Source: Bacteroidota bacterium (lineage in GTDB: Bacteria; Bacteroidota; Bacteroidia; Chitinophagales; LD1). Taken from it: 64,000 nucleotides of DNA. Positions 7,695 through 17,000 of the stretch are shown here, in pieces. Location of the stretch: contig JAFDYN010000019.1 in NCBI GenBank assembly GCA_018267385.1, positions 54,128 through 118,127 of the forward strand, read 5' to 3'. Made by a program: the position numbers and the translations under genes. Below the pieces are notes generated by a model that was given only the letters and a program-made list of their open reading frames with translations, made no database searches and had not been told where the DNA came from. How positions within the stretch are numbered: the first letter of the stretch is position 1; each line of letters starts with the position of its first letter.

Positions 7695-7725
7695 TTGTCC
7701 GTGTGACAGACATTTTATAGATTTG
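7695..7725 (+). promoter_or_regulatory. Promoter of the 210-nt RNA gene
   Basis: TTG (7695-7697), a 20-base spacer and TAGATTTG (7718-7725) match the Bacteroidota housekeeping promoter. Predicted transcription start is near 7731. Confidence 0.6.
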
Positions 7726-7732
7726 CATAAAC

Positions 7733-7752
7733 AAAAAAGCCCCGCAGGGCTT
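7733..7752 (-). terminator. Hairpin with U-run on the minus strand
   Basis: AAGCCC-TGCG-GGGCTT followed by TTTT when read on the minus strand. It could terminate transcripts coming from the gene at 7945-8718 and it is also the first hairpin of the plus-strand RNA. Confidence 0.55.
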
Positions 7753-7924
7753 CAAACAGGCTGGATTGCCTGCCGAAGTATCCTACGAGACTTTCTTGCA
7801 CAGAGAGGGTTGTAGCGTGACGGCTAATGTCTGCTATCCCGCTTCTGCCCACCATGAGGTTAGACCATGTGCTTAGTGCTACCTCTGCTATCCGCACCGT
7901 CTCCCAACGTTCGGAGTATCTTAC

Positions 7925-7947
7925 AGCCCCTTTCGGGGCTTTTTTTA
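7925..7947 (+). terminator. Intrinsic terminator of the small RNA
   Basis: AGCCCC-TTTC-GGGGCT followed by seven T. It overlaps the stop codon of the convergent gene at 7945-8718. Confidence 0.8.
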
Positions 7948-8718
7948 TTTCATGAACTGGAGCACATTCTGTAGCTGTTTTATGATCGCCTCCAAGTCAT
8001 TCCTTTTCATATCATCAGGCACATGTAAGACCAACTCTTTGCCCCTGACATATACAGATAACGGTTTTAAACCAGCCGCAGGCTCAGGAGTGTGTATAAT
8101 GGGTGTGTGCTGAACTACTGTAGCAGGCTTCTTACCTTTGACTTGCTCAGGTTTCTCGCTCTTTTTAGATTTACCGCCTGTAGAAGCCTTTGCCTGCGTG
8201 GACTTTTCTTTTACTTGGGGTTCAGAGATGGTAATCTCTGCGTCTAAATTGAGGTGGCCGCTTGAATCAATCAATCCAAGTAAATTGGCATTTTCAATAA
8301 ACACTCTCGATGTTTCTTTAGCACCCTTCTCTGGGAAGTCATGGGTTCTGATAAGGACATGGCTAATCCCATCAGGTGTTATTTTCTTATGATTGAATTC
8401 ATTAATTATTAGCTTGTATATATCAGGGAACGTAAAAGCATCCAAGAGTAGTTTTTCCTTCTCGCCCGGAGCAGGGTATTTAAGGGCCTTGCACTTCGCT
8501 CCGTCTATTGAATATCCTGATCCATAAACTGACGTAAGAAACCCATAATATTTTCCTGCTGACGCATATTCATCAGCATACCTAATGGGAATGCCACCAT
8601 GCTTTGCTAAATCTGGAAATTGAAGTCCCTTAGCATCTCCAAGGCTGTCAAATATCGAGAGACAAAATCTCTGTATTTCAGCAATCGTTCTTTTAGGGCC
8701 AGCAGGGCGTATCTTCAT
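7945..8718 (-). CDS. DUF5343-like hypothetical protein
   Basis: 257 residues from the ATG at 8718. An earlier in-frame ATG at 8739 lies inside the TATATTTG promoter box (8737-8744) and is therefore rejected as the start. The N-terminal 150 residues (RFCLSIFDSLGDAKGLQFPDL, YYGFLTSVYGSGYSI, VFIENANLLGLIDSSGHLN) resemble DUF5343 proteins, which look like winged-helix modules and occur in accessory regions. A Lys/Ser/Pro-rich linker (about 165-205) follows. A C-terminal beta-alpha unit (LSVYVRGKELVLHVPDDM, DLEAIIKQLQNVLQF) closes the protein. Function is unknown. It is AT-rich and sits beside an insertion sequence. Confidence 0.65.
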   Translation of the reverse strand: MKIRPAGPKRTIAEIQRFCLSIFDSLGDAKGLQFPDLAKHGGIPIRYADEYASAGKYYGFLTSVYGSGYSIDGAKCKALKYPAPGEKEKLLLDAFTFPDIYKLIINEFNHKKITPDGISHVLIRTHDFPEKGAKETSRVFIENANLLGLIDSSGHLNLDAEITISEPQVKEKSTQAKASTGGKSKKSEKPEQVKGKKPATVVQHTPIIHTPEPAAGLKPLSVYVRGKELVLHVPDDMKRNDLEAIIKQLQNVLQFMK

Positions 8719-8736
8719 ATATTGTAGTTTCTGATG

Positions 8737-8744
8737 CAAATATA
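8737..8744 (-). promoter_or_regulatory. -7 box of the DUF5343-like gene
   Basis: TATATTTG on the minus strand, about 20 bases before the chosen ATG at 8718. Confidence 0.5.
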
Positions 8745-8846
8745 CAACAACCGTCCATAATTGTAAGTCTAAAGTTTGTGTTAGCTTTAACTAATGGATT
8801 ATCAGCATATTAAATTTTATATTGTTTAAAACTAAGGTTCAAATTA

Positions 8847-8860
8847 AGGTCACATGACCT
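8847..8860. promoter_or_regulatory. Small palindrome, possible operator
   Basis: AGGTCA-CA-TGACCT is a perfect 6-base inverted repeat in an AT-rich gap between two divergently oriented genes. An operator role is a guess. Confidence 0.3.
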
Positions 8861-8964
8861 AAATGTAGTGCTGTTAATGTTGTAAATGAGATAGGTTTTA
8901 ATGATGCTGAACTATGTAGAAGACTAGTTAGGATATAATGAAGTGCAGATGATAAAGTAAGTGC

Positions 8965-8972
8965 TATCTTTG
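8965..8972 (+). promoter_or_regulatory. -7 box of the 49-residue protein gene
   Basis: TATCTTTG ends only 6 bases before the ATG at 8979, so the transcript would start at or next to the start codon. Confidence 0.5.
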
Positions 8973-8978
8973 TAATGT

Positions 8979-9128
8979 ATGGCGAAACTAAAGAAAGAAA
9001 GAGCCGAGAAGTATGAGCCGAAGATCAAACTCAAAGAGGGTGTTGAATTCGTAGACATTATTAATGCTTCTCTCGGACTAGCTAAAACAAAAAAGCCTGC
9101 TAAGAAATCAGCAGGCAAGAAGGGCTAA
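8979..9128 (+). CDS. Small basic protein, 49 residues
   Basis: ATG at 8979 and TAA at 9126-9128 enclose a 49-codon frame: MAKLKKERAEKYEPKIKL, then EGVEFVDIINASLGLAK and a TKKPAKKSAGKKG tail. The acidic-hydrophobic middle (VEFVDIINASLG) with Lys-rich ends resembles small hypothetical proteins common in Bacteroidota; I do not know their function. The promoter -7 box is so close that the mRNA would be leaderless or nearly so. The 3' end of the frame contains a GCCTGCT/AGCAGGC hairpin, and the palindrome ATTAAAGT-T-ACTTTAAT (9128-9144) follows the stop. Confidence 0.65.
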   Translation: MAKLKKERAEKYEPKIKLKEGVEFVDIINASLGLAKTKKPAKKSAGKKG

Positions 9129-9244
9129 TTAAAGTTACTTTAATCCCTCTCTCAGAAGTACTACATCATTTACGCCCATCTCGTATATCATTGCCTTTAG
9201 AAAGGGATAAAAATGCCTCGGATTTAAAAGACTTAAGGTGCCGG

Positions 9245-9913
9245 TCAGTGCTGCTCCGGGAGCTTTTTGCGGCGCTGCTGCCACATATATCTGTACAGCA
9301 CAGGGAAGTAAACAATGTATGCCACAGCCAGTGCGCAGACGAAGATAGTATAGTACACAGGGCCTACGGCAAAGGTCCACTGATGGCCGAAAATATCACG
9401 GCCTGCGAGGCCGTAGGTGAGCAGCGGAGAGAGTATAATGAGCCACTCACCTGTGACACCCAGCGGATACAGTAGCACAAAAAATGAGTAGCGCATCCAT
9501 AGCAGTATATGTGGCTCGCGGCCCAGCAGCCCGGCAAAGTAGAATGAGTACCGGATCAGCTCTGTGATGGTCCAGGCTATGGAAACGAGCAGCAGGCCGG
9601 CATTGATCCAGGAGAGGTATGGGTCGGAGAAAAACAGGTAAAGCAATACGACTACCAGAATGCGTGAAGCGACCTGTGCAGCCGTAGAGCCTACAGGTGA
9701 TCGTACGAGGCCTGTGGCTGCATGCACTACCTCCAGCAGTGCCAGGCCCTGCGCTATGGGCAGCAGGTAGGGCAGGATGACGATCCACATGGGAAACTGC
9801 CTGAAGGCACCGGGCAGCAATACGAGCGAGACCATGCTCACGCCATATGCCAGCCAGGCCAGAAAGGCGATACCGTTATACGCTAAAAGGTAATATTTCT
9901 GCGTGGGTTTCAT
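9245..9913 (-). CDS. 3-hydroxyacyl-CoA dehydratase-like membrane protein (PTPLA/HACD family)
   Basis: 222 residues from the ATG at 9913, which overlaps the upstream stop as ATGA; a longer frame to 9982 exists but would intrude into the upstream gene. It has six or so hydrophobic segments. The family signature is well preserved: LEVVHAATGLVRSPV (60-74), TAAQVASR, WTITELIRYSFYF (114-126) and LLYPLGVTGEW (137-147). Tyr139 and Glu146 are spaced exactly like the catalytic Tyr149/Glu156 of yeast Phs1. In eukaryotes these proteins remove water from 3-hydroxyacyl-CoA in very-long-chain fatty acid elongation. The bacterial role is unknown. It is coupled to the MBL-fold hydrolase upstream. Confidence 0.85.
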   Translation of the reverse strand: MKPTQKYYLLAYNGIAFLAWLAYGVSMVSLVLLPGAFRQFPMWIVILPYLLPIAQGLALLEVVHAATGLVRSPVGSTAAQVASRILVVVLLYLFFSDPYLSWINAGLLLVSIAWTITELIRYSFYFAGLLGREPHILLWMRYSFFVLLYPLGVTGEWLIILSPLLTYGLAGRDIFGHQWTFAVGPVYYTIFVCALAVAYIVYFPVLYRYMWQQRRKKLPEQH

Positions 9914-10770
9914 TGCTGTTTTTCTTTTTGGATGTAGCTGATGGTAGCGTCTGGGCTCATCATAAATGGTATCTGCCACCATGTGTTGTATTTGGTGAGG
10001 AGCTGTGGTTTCTTCTCATGGTCCAGTGCGGCTACATACATATCCTGAAAGAAGGTGCGGTAGGTATCTATCAGGTCGCGCGTGCCGATGGGGCCATGGC
10101 CGGGTACTACGGTCTTGAGAGCAAAGCGCTGCTCCATGGTGTCAAAGGCAGCGAGGTAGCCGCGTCCGGAAGAGTGGTATTTGCCGAAAAGTGCGGGCGA
10201 CTGCTGATTGAGCACGAGATCTCCGGTGAAGAGGAGTTGCCTGTTTTGAAGGTAAACCACCACATCACTCTGCGTATGTGCATCAAAGCCAAGGTTGAGT
10301 ATGGTCACTGTCTCATCGCCCAGATGGAGGATCAGGCTATCTTTGACCCAGACATTGGGTAGCGAGGCATCTCCGTTTTCGCTGGTCCACTGAGCTTTGT
10401 CATAGCGGGCGCCGGCTATGATGGTGGCGCCTTTGTACAGGGCGTTGCCTTTGGCATGGTCGCCGTGTATGTGGGTATTGACGATAATGATGGGTTTAGA
10501 ACCGGCTATTTTTTTGACGATGTCATAAAACGCAGTGGCCCCCTCATCCATTTTGGTATCCACCACCAGCACAGCGCTATCTGAGGCGAGGATGCCACTA
10601 TTGCCACCACCGCCGGTGACCAGTGTGAGCTGCTGGTCTGGATGGCTGGTGGTCATGACCATCATGTGTTTCAAAAAAGGGCGTAAGTATATGAGGTACA
10701 ATAACCCAGCTGTGCCCGCCAGTACCACCACCAGGAGGCCTATACGGATGAGATAGCGCTTGATTTTCAT
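9910..10770 (-). CDS. Membrane-anchored MBL-fold metallo-hydrolase
   Basis: 286 residues with one N-terminal membrane segment (about 8-29, IGLLVVVLAGTAGLLYLIYL). The metallo-beta-lactamase site is complete: HIHGDH at 100-105, the bridging Asp in FTGDL and the final His in VPGHG. A dinuclear zinc site and hydrolysis of an ester, thioester or similar bond in the periplasm are expected from the family; the substrate is not known. The stop overlaps the start of the HACD-like gene by the ATGA arrangement, which suggests joint function, perhaps on acyl chains. Alternatives include quinoprotein-relative-type or beta-lactamase-like enzymes. Confidence 0.85.
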   Translation of the reverse strand: MKIKRYLIRIGLLVVVLAGTAGLLYLIYLRPFLKHMMVMTTSHPDQQLTLVTGGGGNSGILASDSAVLVVDTKMDEGATAFYDIVKKIAGSKPIIIVNTHIHGDHAKGNALYKGATIIAGARYDKAQWTSENGDASLPNVWVKDSLILHLGDETVTILNLGFDAHTQSDVVVYLQNRQLLFTGDLVLNQQSPALFGKYHSSGRGYLAAFDTMEQRFALKTVVPGHGPIGTRDLIDTYRTFFQDMYVAALDHEKKPQLLTKYNTWWQIPFMMSPDATISYIQKEKQQ

Positions 10771-11011
10771 TATCAGAGTTTAGCTAGGCTAAAACTAAAC
10801 AATATGAGTGAATCTGCCTGCAATCCAGGGGGAAGCAAGGCAATAATACAGACATTACGAGCGTATATATCTAAGACTACCAAAGGCTAAGGTAGGAGGC
10901 AGGAAAAGCAGGGGGTATTTGTTAAAAATTGTTTGAATATATACAACCCTTTGTGTAGATTTAGCCTCTTATACAAGGACGTCCTTAGATCATTTTGACT
11001 TATCAATTTCC

Positions 11012-14000
11012 ATGAAAAAATTTTACATCGCCTTAGTAGCACTTATTTCATGTCTGGGTTGGGTAGGAGAGGTGCGTGCCTCGCATGCACAGGGGGCTGA
11101 CCTTACCTATCGCTTTATCAGCTACAATGCCGCTACCGGCCAGATGACCTATGAGGTCACTGCTACTTTCTATCGTGACTGTAGCGGTATCTCAGCACCC
11201 ACTACTATGGCGCTGACATATACCAATACGAGCTGTACAGGCGGTACGTATACCAACTCTATCAACCTCCCTCTCATCAATGGTCTGCCATGCCCGTACG
11301 GTGGTGTATCTACTACAGCCAGCGGATGTGAGGTATCGCAATTGTGTCCCGGCTTCCTTGCGCGCAGTACCTGCAGTGGAGCCACCGGGTCGCCACCCAA
11401 TGCCTATCCCGGTGTACAGAAATATGTCTACCGAGCCAATGTGACCCTGCCTGGCAGTGGTACGGCCTCCTACCAGTGTAACCAATGGTACCTGTCTATA
11501 TCAGAAAGTGCGCGTAATAACTCAGATAACATACAAACCGCAAGCAGCTATAACCTGTACGTAGAGGCAATGGTCAATACGACCATAGATCCCTCTACCG
11601 GGCTGCCTTATCAAAATAACTCGGCTACTTTCGGATATGACCCGGTACCATTTGTCTGCAACGGATTTCCTGTATCGTACAATAATGGTGCTACCGATAT
11701 CAACGGAGACTCTCTGGTATTCCAGCTCATCACGCCGCTGCAGGCACACAATAGTCCTCTGACCTGGCAGACCGGCTTCAGCCAGAGCCGCCCTATCATA
11801 GTGAGCAATAACCAGTTTGCTTTTGATCCCGCTACCGGCCAGATAGACTTCACGCCGAGCCAGACCAATGTAGACGTGCTGGCGCTGCGCGTACTGGAGT
11901 ACCGCCACGGTGTACTGGTAGGCTCTACGATCCGCGATGTGCAGGTCAAGATCCTGAGCTGCACAGTGCCTAATGCTACTATGGACCCGATCTCCGGTAA
12001 TGTGAACGCCAACCTTATAGACACAGTGACCGTACAGCTCTGCCCGGGCACGCCAGCCAGCTGGGATATCAAGATGCGCGACTCAAACGGAGACTCCATA
12101 GTGGTCAAAAGCAATATCACAGCTACTCCGTCACCACTGCCGGGTGCTACTATCAGCCAGGTAGACTCTATACGCTCTGTGGTCACAGCCCATATCACAT
12201 GGACCCCTGCTATCAGCGATACCGGCTGCCACTACTACCAGATCACTGCCAATACAAAGGACTGCCCGATAGAAGGTAACTTTACTAAAACCTACCGGGC
12301 CTGCGTCTTCAATAAAGTGACAGTAAGCCCGCATGTGGCCATCTATTGCGGTACGCCGATCCAGCTCAGTGCTACCGGCGGTACCAACTCTACGTGGAAC
12401 CCACTCCCCGGCCTTACTTTCCCTACAGGCCTCTTCACACCGCTGGCCGCTCCTACTTCTACTACTACGTATACTTTTCATAGCGACTGCGGTACTGATA
12501 CTGCCCACATCATCTACAATCCTGCCTTCACTATGGATGCGGGCAACGGGGGCGCTATCTGCCAGAATGGAGCCCTGCAGCTCAATGCCTCGGTAGATAA
12601 CCTGTATGCTCCCTATCAGATATTGTGGACACCATCTACCGGACTCACCGATCCGCTGACAAACCAGCCGGTCAATAACATACTGAATCCTGTGGCCTCG
12701 CCGCCCACCACGACTACCTACGTAGTACACTTTACGGCTAATACGGGCTGCGAGCGTACAGATACTGTGACGGTGCGTGTGAATGGCTTTGCACCACGCA
12801 TACAGGCCACGGCCAATCCCACTATGCTCTGCCCCGGCCAGCCCACTCAGCTCATAGCCACAGCCAATCCTGAATGCGGTCCCGCCACCACGCGCTGCAC
12901 CGGCAATACGCGGCTGGTCACGCTGGGTACGGGTACCAGTACACAGGGAGGTACGGGTTTCGTATACCCATCACCGTACGGCAACTACTATAAAAGCGCA
13001 CGCCATCAGTTTCTGATACATGCCAATGAACTATCAGCCCTGATCGGGTCAGGTGGCCAGATCTCTACTATCTCCATGCAGATAGGCAATAATAACGGCG
13101 GATCTACCTGCTCCAATTTCACCATCCGGATGGGCTGCGTAGACAACTCTATAGACAGCCTCACAGGATACGTGAGTGACAACTACCTGACCACAGTGTA
13201 TGTAGGCAACTATACCACGGTCACAAACTGGAATACGCATGTGCTGCAAACACCATACAACTGGGACGGCGCCTCAAACCTGGTGATAGATGTATGCTTT
13301 ACCAATACGGTCAATGGCAGCGCTAACCCTAAAATGAAATATACCACCACCAGCTACCGCTCCGTGTGGTGTACCTATGCTAATGATCCGGGCGGCCAGT
13401 GCGGATTCACAGGCGTGCAGCAAAATGGCGCTCCGACATATGCCAGCTACTTCCAGCGGCCAAACTTCCAGTTTAATGTATGCACTACTCCGCTGGGTAA
13501 TGCGAACCTGCTGTGGACAGCGTCCAGCGGCCCAGCGAATGCACCAAACCCTGACAACAGGGATACCACGATAGCCTACCCTCAGGTGCAGACCACCTAT
13601 ACAGTGACACTGTATGACACCAATGGCTGCAACAGTTCGGACTATGTGACAGTGTATGTAGATTCGACCAATAGGTTCTCTGTATCACCTGATACCTTTG
13701 TGTGCAGCAGTACTCCTATACAGCTTCATGCTATACATACGGGTACCGCCAGCTCTAATGCCCTGACCTATACCTGGACTGCTGTGGGCGGCACTGCTCC
13801 TGCATCTGGCGTAGGCACCGGCTATGCCAATCCTACTGTGACCCCTACCGGTACTACACTTTATATATGCACCATCTCCGGTGCGGGCCTGCCGTGTACG
13901 ATCACTGACAGTGCACGGATCACGATGGGTAGCAATATACCGGTGCGAAAGGTGGTAGACTCTATCACCTGCTCCGGAGCCAATGACGGACGTATAGTGA

Positions 14001-17000
14001 CACTGATGAACGCCGGTACCGCGCCGTATACCTATACATGGAGCCCGGCTGTGAGTGGCAATCCAAGCCTGCAGCAAAGCCTGCCGCCGGGGACCTACTA
14101 CCTGACAGTGACCGATGCCAACCACTGTGCAGGCTATGATACGACCACGCTGGTCAGCCCTGCACCACTCACGCTGCGCCTGGACTCTGTCAATGAGAAC
14201 TGCTATGGAGATGCTACCGGATCTGTGACTGCTACAGTGGCTGGCGGGCGCCGTCCGTACCGCTATACCTGGAGCATACCCGGCGGCAATGCCAGCAGCC
14301 TCACCTCGCTATCAGCAGGCCTGTATCAGGTCACGGTGACAGATACCAGCAGCTGTACGATCACAGGACAGGTCAATGTGACGCAACCGGCACAGTTGGT
14401 ATCTTCTGCTACGCATACCAACCTGACCGGCGCCAGCACGCATGATGGCTCTATCACTACTACCACTACAGGTGGCACGACGCCATATACCTACACATGG
14501 ACCTGCCCGCCGGGTGTATCTGTGGGCAATGTGAGCAATGCCAGCAACCTGGACTCCGGCTACTACTACATACACATCTGTGATGCACATGGCTGCTGCG
14601 TGTGGGATACGGTACACATCACAGGGCCACCACCGATCAATGTTGTCTTTACGATCACAAACAACCTGTGCTACGGAGACTGCAATGGTGTGGCGAGTGC
14701 AGTAGCTACAGGTGGAGTGACGCCTTACACTTACGCCTGGAATACAGTACCACCTACCACCAGTGACACGGCGCGCAATCTCTGCGCGGGTACCTATACT
14801 CTGACGGTGACAGATGCTAATGGTATATCTGTGTCCAACTCGATCACGATCACCGCCCCTACCGCTATAGCGATAGCTATAGACTCTACCACTATCACCT
14901 GCTATGGTGCTAATAATGGCAGCCTGGATGCCATACCATCAGGTGGCACACCAACCTATACCGTGGCGTGGAATGCCGGCAGTGATCCGCTGTCAGGACT
15001 GGCTCCCGGTATGTATACCGTGACCGTGACTGATGCCAATAACTGTGTGGCAAAGGATACAGCATACCTGGGCCAGCCGGCACAGCTCGTACTGACCATA
15101 GTATCTACTGACTCTGTGAAATGCTATGGTGACCAGAATGGCATAGCACGCCTGGCTACAGTCGGAGGCACGCCGCCATACAGCTATGCATGGACAGGCT
15201 CATCCTCGTCGGTAGATTCTGCTACTGATCTCTCAGCAGGGCCATTCTCTGCTACGGTCACGGATGCATCGGGATGTACCGCTACGGTAGCCGGCACGAT
15301 CTACCAGCCAATGCAGATACTGGTCACAGTCACGACCAATCCTGCTCACTGCCTGGAGAGCAATGATGGTAGTGCAACTGCATCTGTCTCCAATGGTACG
15401 CAGCCATACTCCTATATATGGAACGGCACCCCGGGCACTAGCGTAAATGCAAACCTGCCTGCGGGCCGTGATACCTTATTAGTAGTTGATATAAACGGCT
15501 GCTCTACGCAGCAGACCTTCGCTATAGATACGCAATATGTGCTGCAAATATCTCTGACCGCTGATAGTACAAACTGCCACAGCGGCAATGATGGATCTGC
15601 TACTGTGACTGTGGCCAATGGCAACGGACCTTACAACTATGATTGGGAGCCATCCGGCGAGCAGAGCAATCCCGCCCTGGGCCTTGAGGCAGGGATAGAT
15701 ACCGTGTATGTGACTGACGCATTCGGCTGTCCGGCCAGCGGCACTGTAGAGGTTTTTGAGCCATCTCAGGTGGTAGTATTGCCATACTTTACTAATCCGC
15801 TCTGCCATGGCGATGCCAATGGCAAATTCTGGCTGGTAGCCTCTGGCGGCCATGGTCCGTATACCTACGACTATCAGTCTCTCACCTACCAGATGACGGA
15901 TACGATCACAGGCCTGACACAGGGAGCCTACCTGCCTGTAGTGACGGATAGCCGTGGCTGTGTACAGAATGTACGCATAGACCTCACAGATCCACCTGCC
16001 CTGACCGCTGCTCTGAGTGTGACACAGATAGCCTGTGCCAATGATGCCAACGGCGCTATGCAGATCACCCCGGGCGGAGGTACTACACCATATACCTACA
16101 CTTGGAGTGACGGCGTCAATGCCGGTGACACACATAGCAACCTGGGCCCCGGTTCCTACAGCGTGACCCTGACAGATGCAAATGGCTGTACGAAGGTGAC
16201 AACCGCTACACTGGTGGCACCGCCACCTATCAGTACCTATGAGATGAAGGTGGACAGTACTCATTGCCCGGGCTCTGCAGATGGTAGTATACACTTTGTA
16301 GTGCAGGGTGGTACACCGGCCCATACCTATGCCTACGAGTACTCACTGGATGGGACTACCTGGCAGACCATACCTGATTTCTTTGACCTGCCTGCAGGCG
16401 TCTATCACCTGCACGCACGAGATAGCATGCTCTGCCAGTTTGATACGACTATCTCTGTCTACCAGCCGGATCCGATCACGGTAGCCATCACACCACAGGA
16501 TACGAGCCTCGTAGTAGGCACGAGCATCTCTCTGGTACCGATAGTGAGCAACTCTACTACTCAGACTGTCAACTCCTATGCGTGGTCTCCTGCACTGGGC
16601 CTGAGCTGTATAGACTGCCCGGTACCGGTGGCTACACCATTTGAGACCACTACCTATCAGCTGGTGGTAAACTATGGCAGAAACTGCTATGCCAACGCTA
16701 CCAGCACGATCACCATAGAGCACGGTCCGGAGCCGTATATTCCTAATGCTTTCACTCCAAATGGTGATGGTACCAACGATCGGTTTGAAGTATATGGCAC
16801 CAAGATCAAGTCAGTAGCGATGCGCATCTTTAACCGCTGGGGCGAAAAGGTATTTGACTCTATGGGCAATCAGTGGACCGGCTGGGATGGCACCTATATG
16901 GGTGTGGCACAGCCTACCTCAGTATACGTCTATCAGATAGAGATCACCTACCTGGATGGCGTAAAAAAATCGTATAACGGAAGCATCACATTAATACGTT

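Larger units (their letters stand above)
6623..7713 (-). mobile_element. IS1595/ISXO2-type insertion sequence (ends tentative)
   Basis: The segment holds one transposase gene. The candidate termini are ATGTCTGTGGGAC at 6623-6635 and, on the other strand, ATGTCTGTCACAC ending at 7713. They agree at 10 of 13 positions, including the outer 8. This gives an element of about 1.09 kb, the usual size for the family. I could not see a convincing 8-base target duplication, so the exact ends are uncertain. Confidence 0.45.
7731..7947 (+). ncRNA. Candidate structured small RNA of about 210 nt
   Basis: The segment has a good housekeeping promoter in front (7695-7725) and a strong intrinsic terminator at its end (7925-7947), with no convincing protein between. 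Hairpins visible in the plus-strand transcript are AAGCCC/GGGCTT (7737-7752), CAGGC/GCCTG (7757-7772) and GAGGT(T)AG/CTACCTC (7856-7885). The 5' end AAAAAAGCCCCG is complementary to the 3' end CGGGGCTTTTTTT, so the whole RNA could be closed by a 12-base stem as an alternative to the terminator hairpin. Two internal direct repeats are present: TCTGCTATCC at about 7830 and 7885, and AGTATC(C/T)TAC at about 7777 and 7915. Which known family it belongs to, if any, cannot be told by eye. Confidence 0.55.

Noticed and set aside
7715..7897. 60-codon minus-strand frame starting with GTG inside the RNA gene
   Set aside because: It runs antisense across strong hairpins and ends in the terminator stem; the DNA is better explained as a structured RNA. 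Conservation at the protein level would change this.
5127..9128. Prophage
   Set aside because: Only one weakly phage-like gene is present; there is no integrase, large terminase, portal, capsid or attachment-site duplication.
9135..9240. Short minus-strand open end (RHFYPFLKAMIYEMGVNDVVLL) downstream of the HACD gene
   Set aside because: It looks protein-like and could be the 3' scrap of a lost gene, but it has no start context and only about 30 sensible codons.
15479..16324. Long minus-strand frames across the adhesin gene
   Set aside because: They are antisense shadows of the Thr/Gly/Asp-rich repeats and show Cys/His/Arg-rich nonsense.
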